A DNA stretch of 64,000 nt from the NCBI GenBank assembly GCA_002162095.1, contig CP021424.1, positions 372,001-436,000 on the forward strand, written 5' to 3'. This DNA is from Armatimonadetes bacterium Uphvl-Ar2 (GTDB lineage Bacteria > Armatimonadota > Fimbriimonadia > Fimbriimonadales > Fimbriimonadaceae). The notes beneath the pieces are model-generated. The model did no database searches. It was not told the origin of the DNA and was given only the letters and a program-made list of their open reading frames with translations. The translations under genes and the position numbers were made by a program. Each line of letters starts with the position of its first letter. Position 1 is the stretch's first letter. This document shows, piece after piece, positions 54,462 through 63,487 of the stretch.

Positions 54462-55433
54462 ATGCGACTCCTCGTTCTCGGCGGCACCCAGTTTGTGGGG
54501 CGACATTTGGTGGCCGAGGCGCTTCGGCGCGGCCATGAGGTTTCTCTCTTCCACCGGGGCCGCACCAATGCGGACCTGTTCCCCGAAGCCGAGCACATCT
54601 TGGGCGACCGCCTGGAAGATGTGAGCGCCCTCACCGGCACCTGGGACGCGGTGGTAGACGTGAGCGCCTATGTGCCCCGCGCGGTGGACATGATGATGAG
54701 CCAGCTGGCCGGACGGGCGAGCACCTACCAGTTTGTAAGCACGATCAGTGTTTATGAGCCCGAGTTCACCGGCCTGATGGACGAGAATGCACCCCGCGTG
54801 CCGGCCCCCGAGCCGCCCACCGAGGAGATCACACCAATGACTTACGGCGCTCTCAAGACGGCCTGCGAGGACGCGCTGGACGCCTGGAACGGCCCGGTGC
54901 AGATCGTCCGCCCGGGATTGATCATTGGGAGCCACGACGCCACGGAGCGCTACCCCTATTGGCCGTGGCGCATGCAGCGCGGTGGAGACGTACTGGTACC
55001 GGAAACCCGCCAGCCCATCCAGTGGGTGGACGCGCGCGACCTGACCGGCTGGATGCTGGACCTGCTGAGCACGGATGCCACCCGGCCGTTCAATGCCGTG
55101 GGGCCGTACGACTTTACGACCCTGCCGGACCTGGTGAAGGCCACCCGCGACGTGGTGAACCCCTCGGCGAATCTGGTCATGGTGCCCGAAGCGGACCTGA
55201 TCGCGGCGGAGTTGGGCGGGGCGGACCTGCCGTTCTGGTTTGCCGGCGCGGGCCGGGCGGGCATCATGCAAGTGAACAGCGACCGCGCCCAGGCGCACGG
55301 GCTACGTTATCGTCCCGTGGCCGAGAGCGTCCACGATACGCTCACCTGGTGGAACGAGACGCGCGGCGAAGCCAAGCCGAAGAACGGGTTAACCCCCGAA
55401 CGCGAGGCCGAACTGTTGGCGCGCTTCGCTTAG
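54462..55433 (+). CDS. NAD-dependent epimerase/dehydratase-family protein
   Basis: 323-residue extended SDR. Rossmann motif LGGTQFVGRHL (6-16), VSAYVPR and YGALKTACE holding the active-site Tyr-X3-Lys. The pattern is close to the group of putative epimerases that includes plant chloroplast RNA-binding CSP41-like proteins; the substrate is unknown. TAAGAT ends seven bases before ATG 54462. Follows uvrB by 31 bp and overlaps rmuC by 4 bp at the convergent stops. Confidence 0.88.
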   Translation: MRLLVLGGTQFVGRHLVAEALRRGHEVSLFHRGRTNADLFPEAEHILGDRLEDVSALTGTWDAVVDVSAYVPRAVDMMMSQLAGRASTYQFVSTISVYEPEFTGLMDENAPRVPAPEPPTEEITPMTYGALKTACEDALDAWNGPVQIVRPGLIIGSHDATERYPYWPWRMQRGGDVLVPETRQPIQWVDARDLTGWMLDLLSTDATRPFNAVGPYDFTTLPDLVKATRDVVNPSANLVMVPEADLIAAELGGADLPFWFAGAGRAGIMQVNSDRAQAHGLRYRPVAESVHDTLTWWNETRGEAKPKNGLTPEREAELLARFA

Positions 55434-56968
55434 GCTTCGGGTTCTCTCGGTTCCTCGCTCACCACGGCGAAGAGGCCCTCGCCCTCCGACGTGGGGGCGG
55501 GGAGCGACTTGGAGAGCACTTCGGGGAGTTGGAATGATGCCTCCACCGGGTCTTGCACGAGGGTCGGCTCGGCAATCTCCTTGGCGTGCTCAGCACCCAA
55601 CTCCGCCATCTTGCGCACCCGAGGAATCAGGCGAGTGCGCAAGTTGCCCTCCATGTTGTTGTAGGCCTTGACGGCGGTGTTGAGTCCCTTGCCCATATCC
55701 AGGTAGTGGCCAATGAGAACCTGGATCGAATCGTAAAGCTGGCTGGCGGCGTTGTGCACTTCCTTTGCTTCTTTGGCGAGGCGATCTTGCTTCCAGCCAA
55801 ATGCGACAGCCCTTAGGAAACCTAATGAGTTTTGTGGCGAGATGAGCATGATGTTGAGAGCCAGCATGTCCTCGACGAGATTGGGGCGCACATCCAGGGC
55901 CGCTCGGTAGGCGCTTTCGCTCGGCAAGAAAAGCCCGACTAGCTCTAACCCTTCCACGGACTTGCCGTAGTCTCGTTTGGCCAGGGCCTTGCCATGTCCC
56001 ATGACCTTCTCCGCGAAGGTGACGAGCAAAGCGCGGCGCTGCTGTTCGTCGTTGACTTCCATGGCCTGCAGGTAGGCGTCCAGCGGGGTTTTCGCGTCGA
56101 TGACAATGCGGCGTTCCCCGGGCAGCGTGACAATGACATCGGGACGACTATTTTTGTCTTCGCCCGGAATGTGCACCTGAGTTTCGTAGTCCACATGCTC
56201 CGCCAGCCCCGCGATCTCCAGCACTCGTTGCAGAGCCAATTCACCCCAGTTCCCCGCCGTGCCGGGGTCGCGCAGCGCGGTCACCAGGCGCGTCGTGTTT
56301 TTGTTTAGGTCACCATATAGATCGTTCATCTGACGAATCTGCTCGGTGATCTCCGTCTTGTCCTTGGTCCGGTTCTCGTCTAGGGAGCGATTGAGCTCTT
56401 CGAGTTGCTTCAAGCGAAGTTGGAAGGGCTCCAGCGTTTCCTTGATGGCCTCTTGCCGCACCTTCAGGTCGCCGTCGGCGTTGTCCTTGAAGCGCTTCAG
56501 CAATTCCTCGGCCTGGCGAACCATCTCCGTGGTGTTCTGCTTGAGGATCTCCTCGCTCAGCGCTTTGAACCGATCCTCCAGGGCCTGCTTGGCCTCCAGC
56601 AGCCCTTGCTTCTGCTCCTCAAAGCTACGCTCCCGCTCCTCTTGGGTGCTGGTCAGGCGGGCAATCTCGGTTTCCCGCTGCAATCGCATGTCGCCTTCGG
56701 CCCGCAGATCCGCCTCCAGCTGCGCAAGCTTGGCCATCATCGCGTCCGCCTGCCGGACGCGCTCTTCCAGCGCCGCGCCCTGGATCTGGACCGCCTGCAA
56801 TTCTTCAGTGCGCCGGGCCAGGTCCGTGCGGGCCGTCTCGGCCGCTTGGTTGGCCAGCCCCGTCTCGGTTTCCAGCTTGGCCAGCTTCGGGCGCAAGGTC
56901 AGGAGAATCGCGCCTGCCCCCAACAACAAACCAATCAGTACCCCCACAATCGCCGAGATCAAATCCAC
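55430..56968 (-). CDS. rmuC: RmuC-family DNA recombination protein
   Basis: 512 residues: an N-terminal membrane helix (about 5-24), a long coiled coil (about 30-200) and the RmuC nuclease-like core with GNWGELALQRVLEIAGL, RPDVIVTLPGERRIVIDAKTPLDAY and FLPSESAYRAAL. RmuC limits inverted-repeat recombination in E. coli. Starts with GTG 56968, six bases after TAAAAT, without a ribosome site. Confidence 0.94.
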   Translation of the reverse strand: MDLISAIVGVLIGLLLGAGAILLTLRPKLAKLETETGLANQAAETARTDLARRTEELQAVQIQGAALEERVRQADAMMAKLAQLEADLRAEGDMRLQRETEIARLTSTQEERERSFEEQKQGLLEAKQALEDRFKALSEEILKQNTTEMVRQAEELLKRFKDNADGDLKVRQEAIKETLEPFQLRLKQLEELNRSLDENRTKDKTEITEQIRQMNDLYGDLNKNTTRLVTALRDPGTAGNWGELALQRVLEIAGLAEHVDYETQVHIPGEDKNSRPDVIVTLPGERRIVIDAKTPLDAYLQAMEVNDEQQRRALLVTFAEKVMGHGKALAKRDYGKSVEGLELVGLFLPSESAYRAALDVRPNLVEDMLALNIMLISPQNSLGFLRAVAFGWKQDRLAKEAKEVHNAASQLYDSIQVLIGHYLDMGKGLNTAVKAYNNMEGNLRTRLIPRVRKMAELGAEHAKEIAEPTLVQDPVEASFQLPEVLSKSLPAPTSEGEGLFAVVSEEPREPEA

Positions 56969-56974
56969 GTCCTC

Positions 56975-56980
56975 ATTTTA
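56975..56980 (-). promoter_or_regulatory. -10 box for leaderless rmuC
   Basis: TAAAAT on the minus strand, six bases before GTG 56968. Confidence 0.6.
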
Positions 56981-57074
56981 ACCCCATTTTGACAATGGAT
57001 ATGTAGACATGCGTCTATTTCCGGTGGTAGCATCCGTTACATCAAGCCCTGAGGGGCTGGATGGAGAGATTGAA

Positions 57075-57830
57075 ATGAGTGACCAAATCCCGGGCCGCGC
57101 TCACGCGTGGCTCGAAATTGCAACCCGCACGCCCGATGCCGCGACCAAGTTCTACACCGACCTCTTTGGCTGGGGCACGGAAATCATGGACATGGGGCCG
57201 GAGATGGGCAACTACACCATGCTGAGCCACAACAACCACGCCTGGGCGGGCGTGATGCCGCTTCAGGGCTCGGAGGCCGAGGGGGTTCCCCCGCACTGGG
57301 CCATCTACTTCAACGTGGACGATGTGGATGCCGCCGCCGCCAAGGCCGCCAGCCTGGGCGGGCAGATTCTGGCCCCGGCCTTTGATGTCGAAGGCGTGGG
57401 ACGCACGGCACTCATCCAAGACCCCTTCGGAGCGGTCTGTTACCTCTTCAAGAGCGTCAATCCGAAGCCGGAAGAGTCGCCGGAAGATCCGGTCGCCTGG
57501 ATGGAACTCCACGCCGGCGATAAGCAGGGCGCGATCGACTTCTACACCCAAGTAATGGGCTGGGGCACCGAGCACAGCACCGAGATGGACTACACCATGC
57601 TCAGCGTGGACGGCCGCAACTTCGCGGGCGTGATGGCCATGCCGGAAGTGCCGCCGCACTGGGGCGTCTACTTCAGTTCGCCCAACGTGGACGACACGCT
57701 GGCCAAGGTGAAGGCCGCCGGCGGCGACGCCATCATGGAGCCGTTTGATGTGCCGACCGTGGGCCGCATCTGCGTGCAAAAGGACGCCGAAGGCGCCGTC
57801 TTCTACACCATCACGTTCTCAGGGATGTGA
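57075..57830 (+). CDS. VOC-family protein with two glyoxalase-like domains
   Basis: 251 residues consisting of two similar halves, each starting with W-x-E-(L/I)-type strands (AHAWLEIATRTPDAATKFY and VAWMELHAGDKQGAIDFY) and ending in a DPFGAVCYLF- or DAEGAVFYTI-like strand. The fold binds metals in glyoxalase, dioxygenase and resistance proteins; the activity here is unknown. GGAGA eight bases before ATG 57075 decides the start; an in-frame ATG at 57009 would add 22 residues. Its 3' end overlaps the convergent small gene by 12 bp. Confidence 0.88.
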   Translation: MSDQIPGRAHAWLEIATRTPDAATKFYTDLFGWGTEIMDMGPEMGNYTMLSHNNHAWAGVMPLQGSEAEGVPPHWAIYFNVDDVDAAAAKAASLGGQILAPAFDVEGVGRTALIQDPFGAVCYLFKSVNPKPEESPEDPVAWMELHAGDKQGAIDFYTQVMGWGTEHSTEMDYTMLSVDGRNFAGVMAMPEVPPHWGVYFSSPNVDDTLAKVKAAGGDAIMEPFDVPTVGRICVQKDAEGAVFYTITFSGM

Positions 57831-58076
57831 TCCGGAATCGGCGGATGACCCTTCCCCGCTCTCCGCGGTGGGAGTCTCGGAAAGGTTGTCCTCCGCGGGC
57901 AGATGGGCGCTCGCGTCCACGCGTCCATCACCCGTGGCCCCGGCGCGATTCGTGACCACATTCCAAATCACCAACAGGGCAATGAGAACGATGGTGCCCC
58001 CAATGGACATGAGCACCAGCGTCTGCTGAAAGTTGCCCATGTCTTCGGCGGTGCCGCTAATCTTGGCCCAGGTCAT
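57819..58076 (-). CDS. Small single-helix membrane protein
   Basis: 85 residues. One membrane helix (LVLMSIGGTIVLIALLVIWNVV) followed by an acidic, Ser/Glu-rich tail. No family recognised. AAGGGG before ATG 58076 supports translation. Divergent from the cyclic-nucleotide-binding-fold gene. Confidence 0.65.
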   Translation of the reverse strand: MTWAKISGTAEDMGNFQQTLVLMSIGGTIVLIALLVIWNVVTNRAGATGDGRVDASAHLPAEDNLSETPTAESGEGSSADSGSHP

Positions 58077-58136
58077 TACCCCTTAGCCTAGCGTGAGATT
58101 CTGCCGGACATCTGGACACCAGGGGCTTTCGGTCGC

Positions 58137-58142
58137 TACACT
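58137..58142 (+). promoter_or_regulatory. -10 box for the cNMP-binding-fold gene
   Basis: TACACT, six bases before ATG 58149; no Shine-Dalgarno. Confidence 0.5.
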
Positions 58143-58148
58143 GTAGAC

Positions 58149-58592
58149 ATGCGCGTGACTGCAGACCTACTCCGACAACCCATCTTCCGGGACATGACGG
58201 CCGAACAGGTGGGCATCCTGCTGGACCTGAGCGATGAGCGGATCTACCGCGACCGCGACCCGGTCATTCGCATCACCGAGACCAACCCGGACCTCTTCAT
58301 CGTGGCGGAAGGCGGTGTGGAAGTCCGCACCGCCACCGGCGACGTACTGGCCACCATGGGCCAGGGCAGCGTGTTCGGCGAGGTCTCCATCGTGGATGAA
58401 ATGCCGGCCAGCGCCACCGTGTTGAGCCAAGGCATGACGCGCCTGAACGTGATCCACCGCAAGACGCTCCACGCCCTGCTGGATGGCGACCCCAAGATGA
58501 AGGCGCAACTGATGGAAAACTTGGCCCGCATCCTGGCTGGTCGCCTGCGCGCCATGAATGCGCACATCATGGTCGGCCGCATAGACGACTGA
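58149..58592 (+). CDS. Cyclic-nucleotide-binding-domain protein without DNA-binding domain
   Basis: 147 residues made of one cNMP-binding beta roll with flanking helices. LFIVAEGGVEVRTATGDVLATMGQGSVFGE matches the core, and the phosphate cassette appears as FGEVSIVDEMPASATV. A C-terminal helix follows but there is no helix-turn-helix, so it is not a CRP-type transcription factor; it may regulate a partner protein. The ligand is unknown. Twelve bases covering its start codon (TGTAGACATGCG) also occur at 57002-57013. Confidence 0.9.
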   Translation: MRVTADLLRQPIFRDMTAEQVGILLDLSDERIYRDRDPVIRITETNPDLFIVAEGGVEVRTATGDVLATMGQGSVFGEVSIVDEMPASATVLSQGMTRLNVIHRKTLHALLDGDPKMKAQLMENLARILAGRLRAMNAHIMVGRIDD

Positions 58593-58644
58593 TTGGCCCC
58601 CTAGCAAGGGCCCATTCGTCCCCACCATCCCAATGCTCGGCTGA

Positions 58645-58666
58645 ATCTTGACATATAGTTCAAGAT
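58645..58666 (+). promoter_or_regulatory. Palindromic operator over the -10 region of the rhodanese gene
   Basis: Perfect inverted repeat ATCTTGA-N8-TCAAGAT with TATAGT inside (58654-58659), directly before the Shine-Dalgarno AGAAGGAGG. The layout fits a dimeric repressor such as an ArsR-type protein; no regulator gene lies beside it. Confidence 0.6.
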
Positions 58667-58681
58667 AGAAGGAGGTTGATG

Positions 58682-59548
58682 ATGAGTGAGTTCATTTCTC
58701 GCGGCTACGCCCACCCGCACGTGCTGGTGAGCACCGACTGGGTGGCGGAAAACGGCTCGCAACCGGGCGTGATTTTGGTGGAGAGCAATGAGGATCCGTT
58801 GCTCTACCCTTCCGGCCACATCCCGGGGGCACACGAGGTGGACTGGACCCGCGACCTGAACGACCCCATCATCCGCGACTACCTGGACCAAGACGGTTTC
58901 CAAGCGCTCATGCGCCGCCTCGGCGCCACGGCGGATAGCCACATCGTGTTCTACGGCGACCGCAACAACTGGTGGGCGTGCTACGCCTTCTGGATTTTTA
59001 CGTTGTTCGGCCACACCAAGTGCTCGGTGATGAACGGCGGACGCATCAAGTGGGTGAACGAAGATCGCCCGATTACGAAGGAAGTCCCCAACCCTACCCC
59101 GAGCGACTACGTGGCGCAGCCGCGCAACGACGCCCAGGAGCGCGCTTTCCGCGATGACGTACTGGCCCACGTCCGCGCTGGCGGCCAACTGGTGGACGTG
59201 CGCAGCCCGCAAGAATTCACCGGCGAGCGCCTGCATATGCCGGACTACCCGAACGAGGGTGCCCTGCGCGGTGGCCACATCACAGGGGCCAAGAATGTGC
59301 CCTGGGCGCGCGCCATCCGCCCGGACGACGGCACGTTCCTGAATACAGACGAGCTCAAGGCGCTTTACGAAGGGGAAATTGGCCTGAAGCCGCAAGAGCC
59401 GACCATCGCCTATTGCCGCATCGGCGAACGCAGCAGCCACACCTGGTTCGTGCTCAAGTACCTGCTGGGTCACCCGCAGGTGCGCAACTACGACGGCAGC
59501 TGGACCGAGTGGGGCAACGCCGTGGGCTTGCCCATCGAACGCCCGTAA
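58682..59548 (+). CDS. Sulfurtransferase with two rhodanese domains
   Basis: 288 residues. The inactive N-terminal rhodanese domain (about 12-125) and the catalytic C-terminal domain (about 160-285) are clear; the active loop is [10 protein letters not shown] with Cys245. It moves sulfane sulfur from thiosulfate or a similar donor to cyanide or a protein thiol. An excellent AGAAGGAGG precedes ATG 58682. It is followed 2 bp later by sufE, which supports a sulfur-trafficking role. Its promoter carries a palindromic operator. Confidence 0.95.
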   Translation: MSEFISRGYAHPHVLVSTDWVAENGSQPGVILVESNEDPLLYPSGHIPGAHEVDWTRDLNDPIIRDYLDQDGFQALMRRLGATADSHIVFYGDRNNWWACYAFWIFTLFGHTKCSVMNGGRIKWVNEDRPITKEVPNPTPSDYVAQPRNDAQERAFRDDVLAHVRAGGQLVDVRSPQEFTGERLHMPDYPNEGALRGGHITGAKNVPWARAIRPDDGTFLNTDELKALYEGEIGLKPQEPTIAYCRIGERSSHTWFVLKYLLGHPQVRNYDGSWTEWGNAVGLPIERP

Positions 59549-59550
59549 TC

Positions 59551-59994
59551 ATGTTGCCGCCGCGCCTGCAAGAGATCCTGGACGACCTCGCGTTCTTCAC
59601 CGACCGCAGTGACCGCATCGAGGCCTTGATCTCGCTGAGTGAACAGTTCCGGCCCATTCCGCCGGAACTGGCGGAGCGGCCCTACGACGAAGCCAAGCGC
59701 GTGCCGGGATGCGAAAGCGAGGCATTTGCGTGGGCGTTCCGGCAGCCCGATGGCACCTATCGCCTGGAGTTTGATGTGCTTAGCCGCCAGGGGCTCTCGG
59801 CCATGGCGCTGGGCTACGCCCTCAAAACTGGCCTGGACGGAGAGAAAGCCGAGGCCATCCTCGCGGTGCCCGAAACGCTGATCAACGACCTCTTCGGGGC
59901 CAGCCTCAGCATGGGCAAGACCATGGGCTTGATGAATACGCTCCGCCTCATCCAAACCCAAGTCCGGCACGCGGAAGCCGCCGCAAACGTATAG
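59551..59994 (+). CDS. sufE: SufE-family sulfur acceptor
   Basis: 147 residues. The persulfide-accepting cysteine is Cys54 in RVPGCESE, on the usual loop; LEFDVLSRQGLSAMALGYALKTGL follows the fold. SufE takes sulfur from a cysteine desulfurase for Fe-S cluster assembly. SufS, SufB, SufC and SufD are not nearby; instead a rhodanese is the upstream partner, only 2 bp away, so the rhodanese may be an alternative donor, which is inference. Confidence 0.93.
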   Translation: MLPPRLQEILDDLAFFTDRSDRIEALISLSEQFRPIPPELAERPYDEAKRVPGCESEAFAWAFRQPDGTYRLEFDVLSRQGLSAMALGYALKTGLDGEKAEAILAVPETLINDLFGASLSMGKTMGLMNTLRLIQTQVRHAEAAANV

Positions 59995-59996
59995 GC

Positions 59997-60002
59997 TAAT
60001 CT
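59997..60002 (+). promoter_or_regulatory. -10 box for the GH10-like gene
   Basis: TAATCT, six bases before ATG 60009, starting two bases after the sufE stop codon. Confidence 0.45.
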
Positions 60003-60008
60003 AAGCCT

Positions 60009-61748
60009 ATGATCTCGGCGCTGCTTGCGACGGCTACTCTGCCCTCCCGCTTTCAACTCGTGGCCCCGCTGGCGCTGCCGCCCGTACGGGTGGATACGCG
60101 CATGGCCAAGTACGGCGTGGCGCAAGAGATGGCGGCGCAACAAAACTTGCAGGCCCGGATGCTGTGGATTGACGCCACTGCCAACCTGGATCGGGTGAAT
60201 TCGGCCGAGAAGATCGACACCTTGGTCAACAAGATCGCGGATGCCGGGTTCAACACCGTGGTCTACGACGTGAAGCCGATTGTCGGGCGGACCACTTATC
60301 CCAGCGCGCTCGGCGACCGCCTGACCGCCTGGCGCGAGGCCCGCATGGATCCCAACTTTGACCCCATGCCGGAGTTTGTAAAGACGGCGCGGGCGCGGGG
60401 CCTTGGGCTTTATGTAGCGCTCAACGCGTTCTCTGAGGGTCACCTGTTTGCCAAGCAACAAGCGGGGCCGAACTCGCCCTTCGGTGACCCGGGCTGGGGG
60501 TATCGCCACCCCGAACTCCAGAGCGTCATCTATGTGGCCTACCCCACCTTGGGCGGGCTGCGTCTTCACCCCTCGGTGGATCCGGCCGCCTGGGAGACCC
60601 CGCTCGCGCTTTTCGCCAAGATTCCGTCTCAAAACATTACGGGTCCGACGGCTACCGTAGACGCCAATCTTAGGGTGATTGCCACCCAAGAGGGTCTCCC
60701 GGCCACTCTCGCGGCGGGCCAGCGCCTCTTGGTGGGGCGGGCCGCCGGGCACGGTTTCATCGCGTCCCTCGCGCCCGGCGCGAACCTCAGTCTCGGTAGC
60801 GAGGCTGAATTCATGCGCACCGGGGAAGCCGATAACCAGGTGCCGCTGATGATGAATCCGCACCTGAAAGCCAACCAAGATCGCGCCATTTCCTTCCTCA
60901 AAGAACTTGCGGATAAGTACGATATTGATGGCCTGATCTATGACGATCGTCTGCGGTTCAATGGAATTGAGGGCGACTTCAGCGACGAAGCCAAAGCCCA
61001 GTTCGAAGCGCGCATCGGACAACCGGTGCGGTGGCCGCAAGACATCTACACCGTCACCTTCAATTCCGATCTCACGCGCGGCATCCAGCCCGGGCGCTAT
61101 TACGACGCCTGGCTCGCCTGGCGCGCCGAGGAGATGACGAAGTTTGTGCTGCGCGTGCGGAACGAAGTCGCCACCCCCGGCAGTGGCATCCAGTTCGCCA
61201 CCTACGTTGGCAGTTGGTACGGCGATTACCCGAAGGTCGGCGTGAATTACGGCAGCGACAAACTCCAGGCCGGCTTCCCGTTCCTTACCCGCGATTACCA
61301 GGCCACCGGCTTTGCCCGGCACCTCGATTTTCTGATTACGGGTTGCTACTACCGCGTCGGCACGATTTACGAAGCCATGATGCGCGGCCGCCCCACCGGG
61401 CACACCGTCGAGGCCGCCTCGCTCATGAGCAACCGGCTGGCCGATGGCGACACCTGGACGTATGCGGGCATCATGCTCAGCAACTTCGACGCGCGCCCGC
61501 AGGATCTCCCCGCCGCGTTGCAAGCCGCCGCCGCCACCTCCCAGGGCATCATGATCTTCGATCTCAGCCACAACATTGATAAGTTCTGGCCATACTTCGA
61601 GCAAGGATTCCGGCATCCGGCCACCGCGCCCCACACTCGGCCCGACCTGCTGCGGCAACTGCGCCAGGCGCGGGAAGCCCAGCGGAAGCGCGGCGACATG
61701 CCCGCCCCCTTCCCGATGTTTGAAGGTGCAACCGGCACCGGATGGTAA
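60009..61748 (+). CDS. Glycosyl-hydrolase family 10-like secreted protein (GHL10)
   Basis: 579 residues. The TIM-barrel start MLWIDATANLDRVNSAEKIDTLV followed by NKIADAGFNTVVYDVKPIVGRTTYPS is characteristic of the GHL10/YngK-type family, with further barrel strands at KYDIDGLIYDDRLRFNG and HLDFLITGCYYR. The N terminus is only mildly hydrophobic, so export is likely but uncertain. Substrate unknown; YngK-type proteins are linked to cell-surface glycans. Leaderless-type start. Confidence 0.85.
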   Translation: MISALLATATLPSRFQLVAPLALPPVRVDTRMAKYGVAQEMAAQQNLQARMLWIDATANLDRVNSAEKIDTLVNKIADAGFNTVVYDVKPIVGRTTYPSALGDRLTAWREARMDPNFDPMPEFVKTARARGLGLYVALNAFSEGHLFAKQQAGPNSPFGDPGWGYRHPELQSVIYVAYPTLGGLRLHPSVDPAAWETPLALFAKIPSQNITGPTATVDANLRVIATQEGLPATLAAGQRLLVGRAAGHGFIASLAPGANLSLGSEAEFMRTGEADNQVPLMMNPHLKANQDRAISFLKELADKYDIDGLIYDDRLRFNGIEGDFSDEAKAQFEARIGQPVRWPQDIYTVTFNSDLTRGIQPGRYYDAWLAWRAEEMTKFVLRVRNEVATPGSGIQFATYVGSWYGDYPKVGVNYGSDKLQAGFPFLTRDYQATGFARHLDFLITGCYYRVGTIYEAMMRGRPTGHTVEAASLMSNRLADGDTWTYAGIMLSNFDARPQDLPAALQAAAATSQGIMIFDLSHNIDKFWPYFEQGFRHPATAPHTRPDLLRQLRQAREAQRKRGDMPAPFPMFEGATGTGW

Positions 61749-61795
61749 TTCCTGCCACGAAACGTACCGACGATTCGTTTGGAATATAAGCCCAA

Positions 61796-63481
61796 GTGAG
61801 CCAAAGCCCTCCCACGACGATTGGTAAGTACCAAATCATCCGGGAAATCGCCCGCTCGAACGATATCGTTTACGAAGCGTACGACCCCGCCATGAATCGT
61901 CGTGTGGCCGTGAAGGAGCTGGCGATGGTGCCTGGCGCCACCGACACCCAGCGGCAAGAGCGGCTCCAGCGGTTTTTGCGCGAGGCCCGCGCGGCGGGTT
62001 CGTTGCAGCACCCCCACATCGTCACGGTGTACGAGGTTGGGCAAGATGCCAGCGGCCGCCACTTCATCGCGATGGAGTACCTGGAGGGGCAAACCCTCCG
62101 CAACCTCATTGATTCCAGCGGGGCGATGAAGCCGAAGGACGCCGTCCACCTGGCAGAGCAAGTGCTGGAAGGATTGGCCTTTGCTCACGGGCGCGGGGTC
62201 ATCCACCGCGACATCAAGCCGGACAACATCCAAATTCTGCCGGGCAACCGGGTGGTCATCACCGACTTCGGGATTGCGCGCCTGACCTTCGAGCCCAATA
62301 TCACCATGGACGGGCAGGTGTTCGGCACGCCCAGCTACATGTCGCCGGAGCAGATCCACGGCGGTGATTTGGACGTCTCCAGCGACCTCTTTAGCCTCGC
62401 CATCATCCTCTACGAGATGGTCAGCGGGCGCAAGCCTTTCGCCGGCGACAACGTGGTGGCGATTGCCTATGCCATTGCCAACGCGAACCCGCCCATGCCG
62501 GCCGATTGCCCGCCCGCGCTGTGGCGCGTGATCGAGAAGGCGCTGCAAAAGACCAGCGCCCTGCGCTACCGAGGGGCGGAGGAGATGCTGCGCGACCTCA
62601 AGGCCGCCGAGGGCTCTCTGAACCAGCCCGTGGTGCCGCCGCCGGTGTCGGCGTCCAGCCACATACTCGCCGGGCCGCACCAGAACCCCGCCACCGCGCA
62701 CTTGGTGCCGCCCCCGATCTCCACCGCTGGTCTCACGCCCGCACAGGCGCAGCTGATGAACCAGGTCTACGGCCAGGCCTACGGGCAGAGTGCGGCCAGC
62801 CCCGCTCCGCAGTCTGCACCCTATGGGCAAGGCTATGGCCAACCTTACGGCCAGACCCCTACCTACGTGCCGGTGCCAATTTACTATCCTCCGCCGCCGC
62901 GTCCCATCACCATTTCGCCCGAAACCCGCTCGTGCATGGGCCGGTTTGTGTGGGCCGTCGCCATCATCGGGCTGCTGTTTGCGATTGTGATTTACGGCAT
63001 CGGGGCGCTGACGGAGACGATGGACCGCAACCCCGGCGCGGCGCAATCCATCCCCACCACGCCCCAGCAAGCGCAAGCCCGATTGGAGCCCAGCCTGGAT
63101 GCCGCCCGCGAGCGTGCGGAACGGATCATTGCTCCCCCGCCCGAAGCCCGTGAAGAAGCCACTTCCGGACCCACGCTACAAGATGCCGTGGGATTGGTCG
63201 CGGCGGCGATGGATGAGCCGAACCCCGCCCGTCGCGCCCAGCTGTGGAGCCAGAGCAGCCAGGCCTTTGTGGCTGTCGGCATGAGCAACCCGGAGGGCAT
63301 GGACATCGTTTTCGCGCAGGCCGCCAGCGTTTACATGGGGGCGGCGGAAATGGGCGCCCAGGCCGGACGGTTTGATCGCGCCATCGAGGCGCTTTATCAG
63401 GCCGAGGGGTTCACCAATGGCAACCAAGACACGGCCTACGAGATTCAGCAGCGCATGAATCTTTATCGCGCCCAAATGTAA
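61796..63481 (+). CDS. Membrane Ser/Thr protein kinase with degenerate glycine loop
   Basis: 561 residues: Hanks-type kinase domain (about 10-275), Pro/Tyr/Gln-rich linker with YGQ repeats (about 320-360), one membrane helix (about 380-405) and an extracellular helical region. Lys40 (VAVKEL), HRDIKPDN (136-143), DFG (156-158) and SPE (182-184) are intact. The nucleotide loop reads EIARSNDIVYEAYD with none of the usual glycines. Start is GTG 61796, with TATAAG five bases upstream. No phosphatase or obvious target gene is adjacent. Confidence 0.92.
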   Translation: MSQSPPTTIGKYQIIREIARSNDIVYEAYDPAMNRRVAVKELAMVPGATDTQRQERLQRFLREARAAGSLQHPHIVTVYEVGQDASGRHFIAMEYLEGQTLRNLIDSSGAMKPKDAVHLAEQVLEGLAFAHGRGVIHRDIKPDNIQILPGNRVVITDFGIARLTFEPNITMDGQVFGTPSYMSPEQIHGGDLDVSSDLFSLAIILYEMVSGRKPFAGDNVVAIAYAIANANPPMPADCPPALWRVIEKALQKTSALRYRGAEEMLRDLKAAEGSLNQPVVPPPVSASSHILAGPHQNPATAHLVPPPISTAGLTPAQAQLMNQVYGQAYGQSAASPAPQSAPYGQGYGQPYGQTPTYVPVPIYYPPPPRPITISPETRSCMGRFVWAVAIIGLLFAIVIYGIGALTETMDRNPGAAQSIPTTPQQAQARLEPSLDAARERAERIIAPPPEAREEATSGPTLQDAVGLVAAAMDEPNPARRAQLWSQSSQAFVAVGMSNPEGMDIVFAQAASVYMGAAEMGAQAGRFDRAIEALYQAEGFTNGNQDTAYEIQQRMNLYRAQM

Positions 63482-63487
63482 GGCCGC

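Noticed and set aside
59814-63076. Two long antisense frames opposite the GH10-like and kinase genes
   Set aside because: They overlap real genes and each other, and translate to Arg/His/Gly-rich text without domains.
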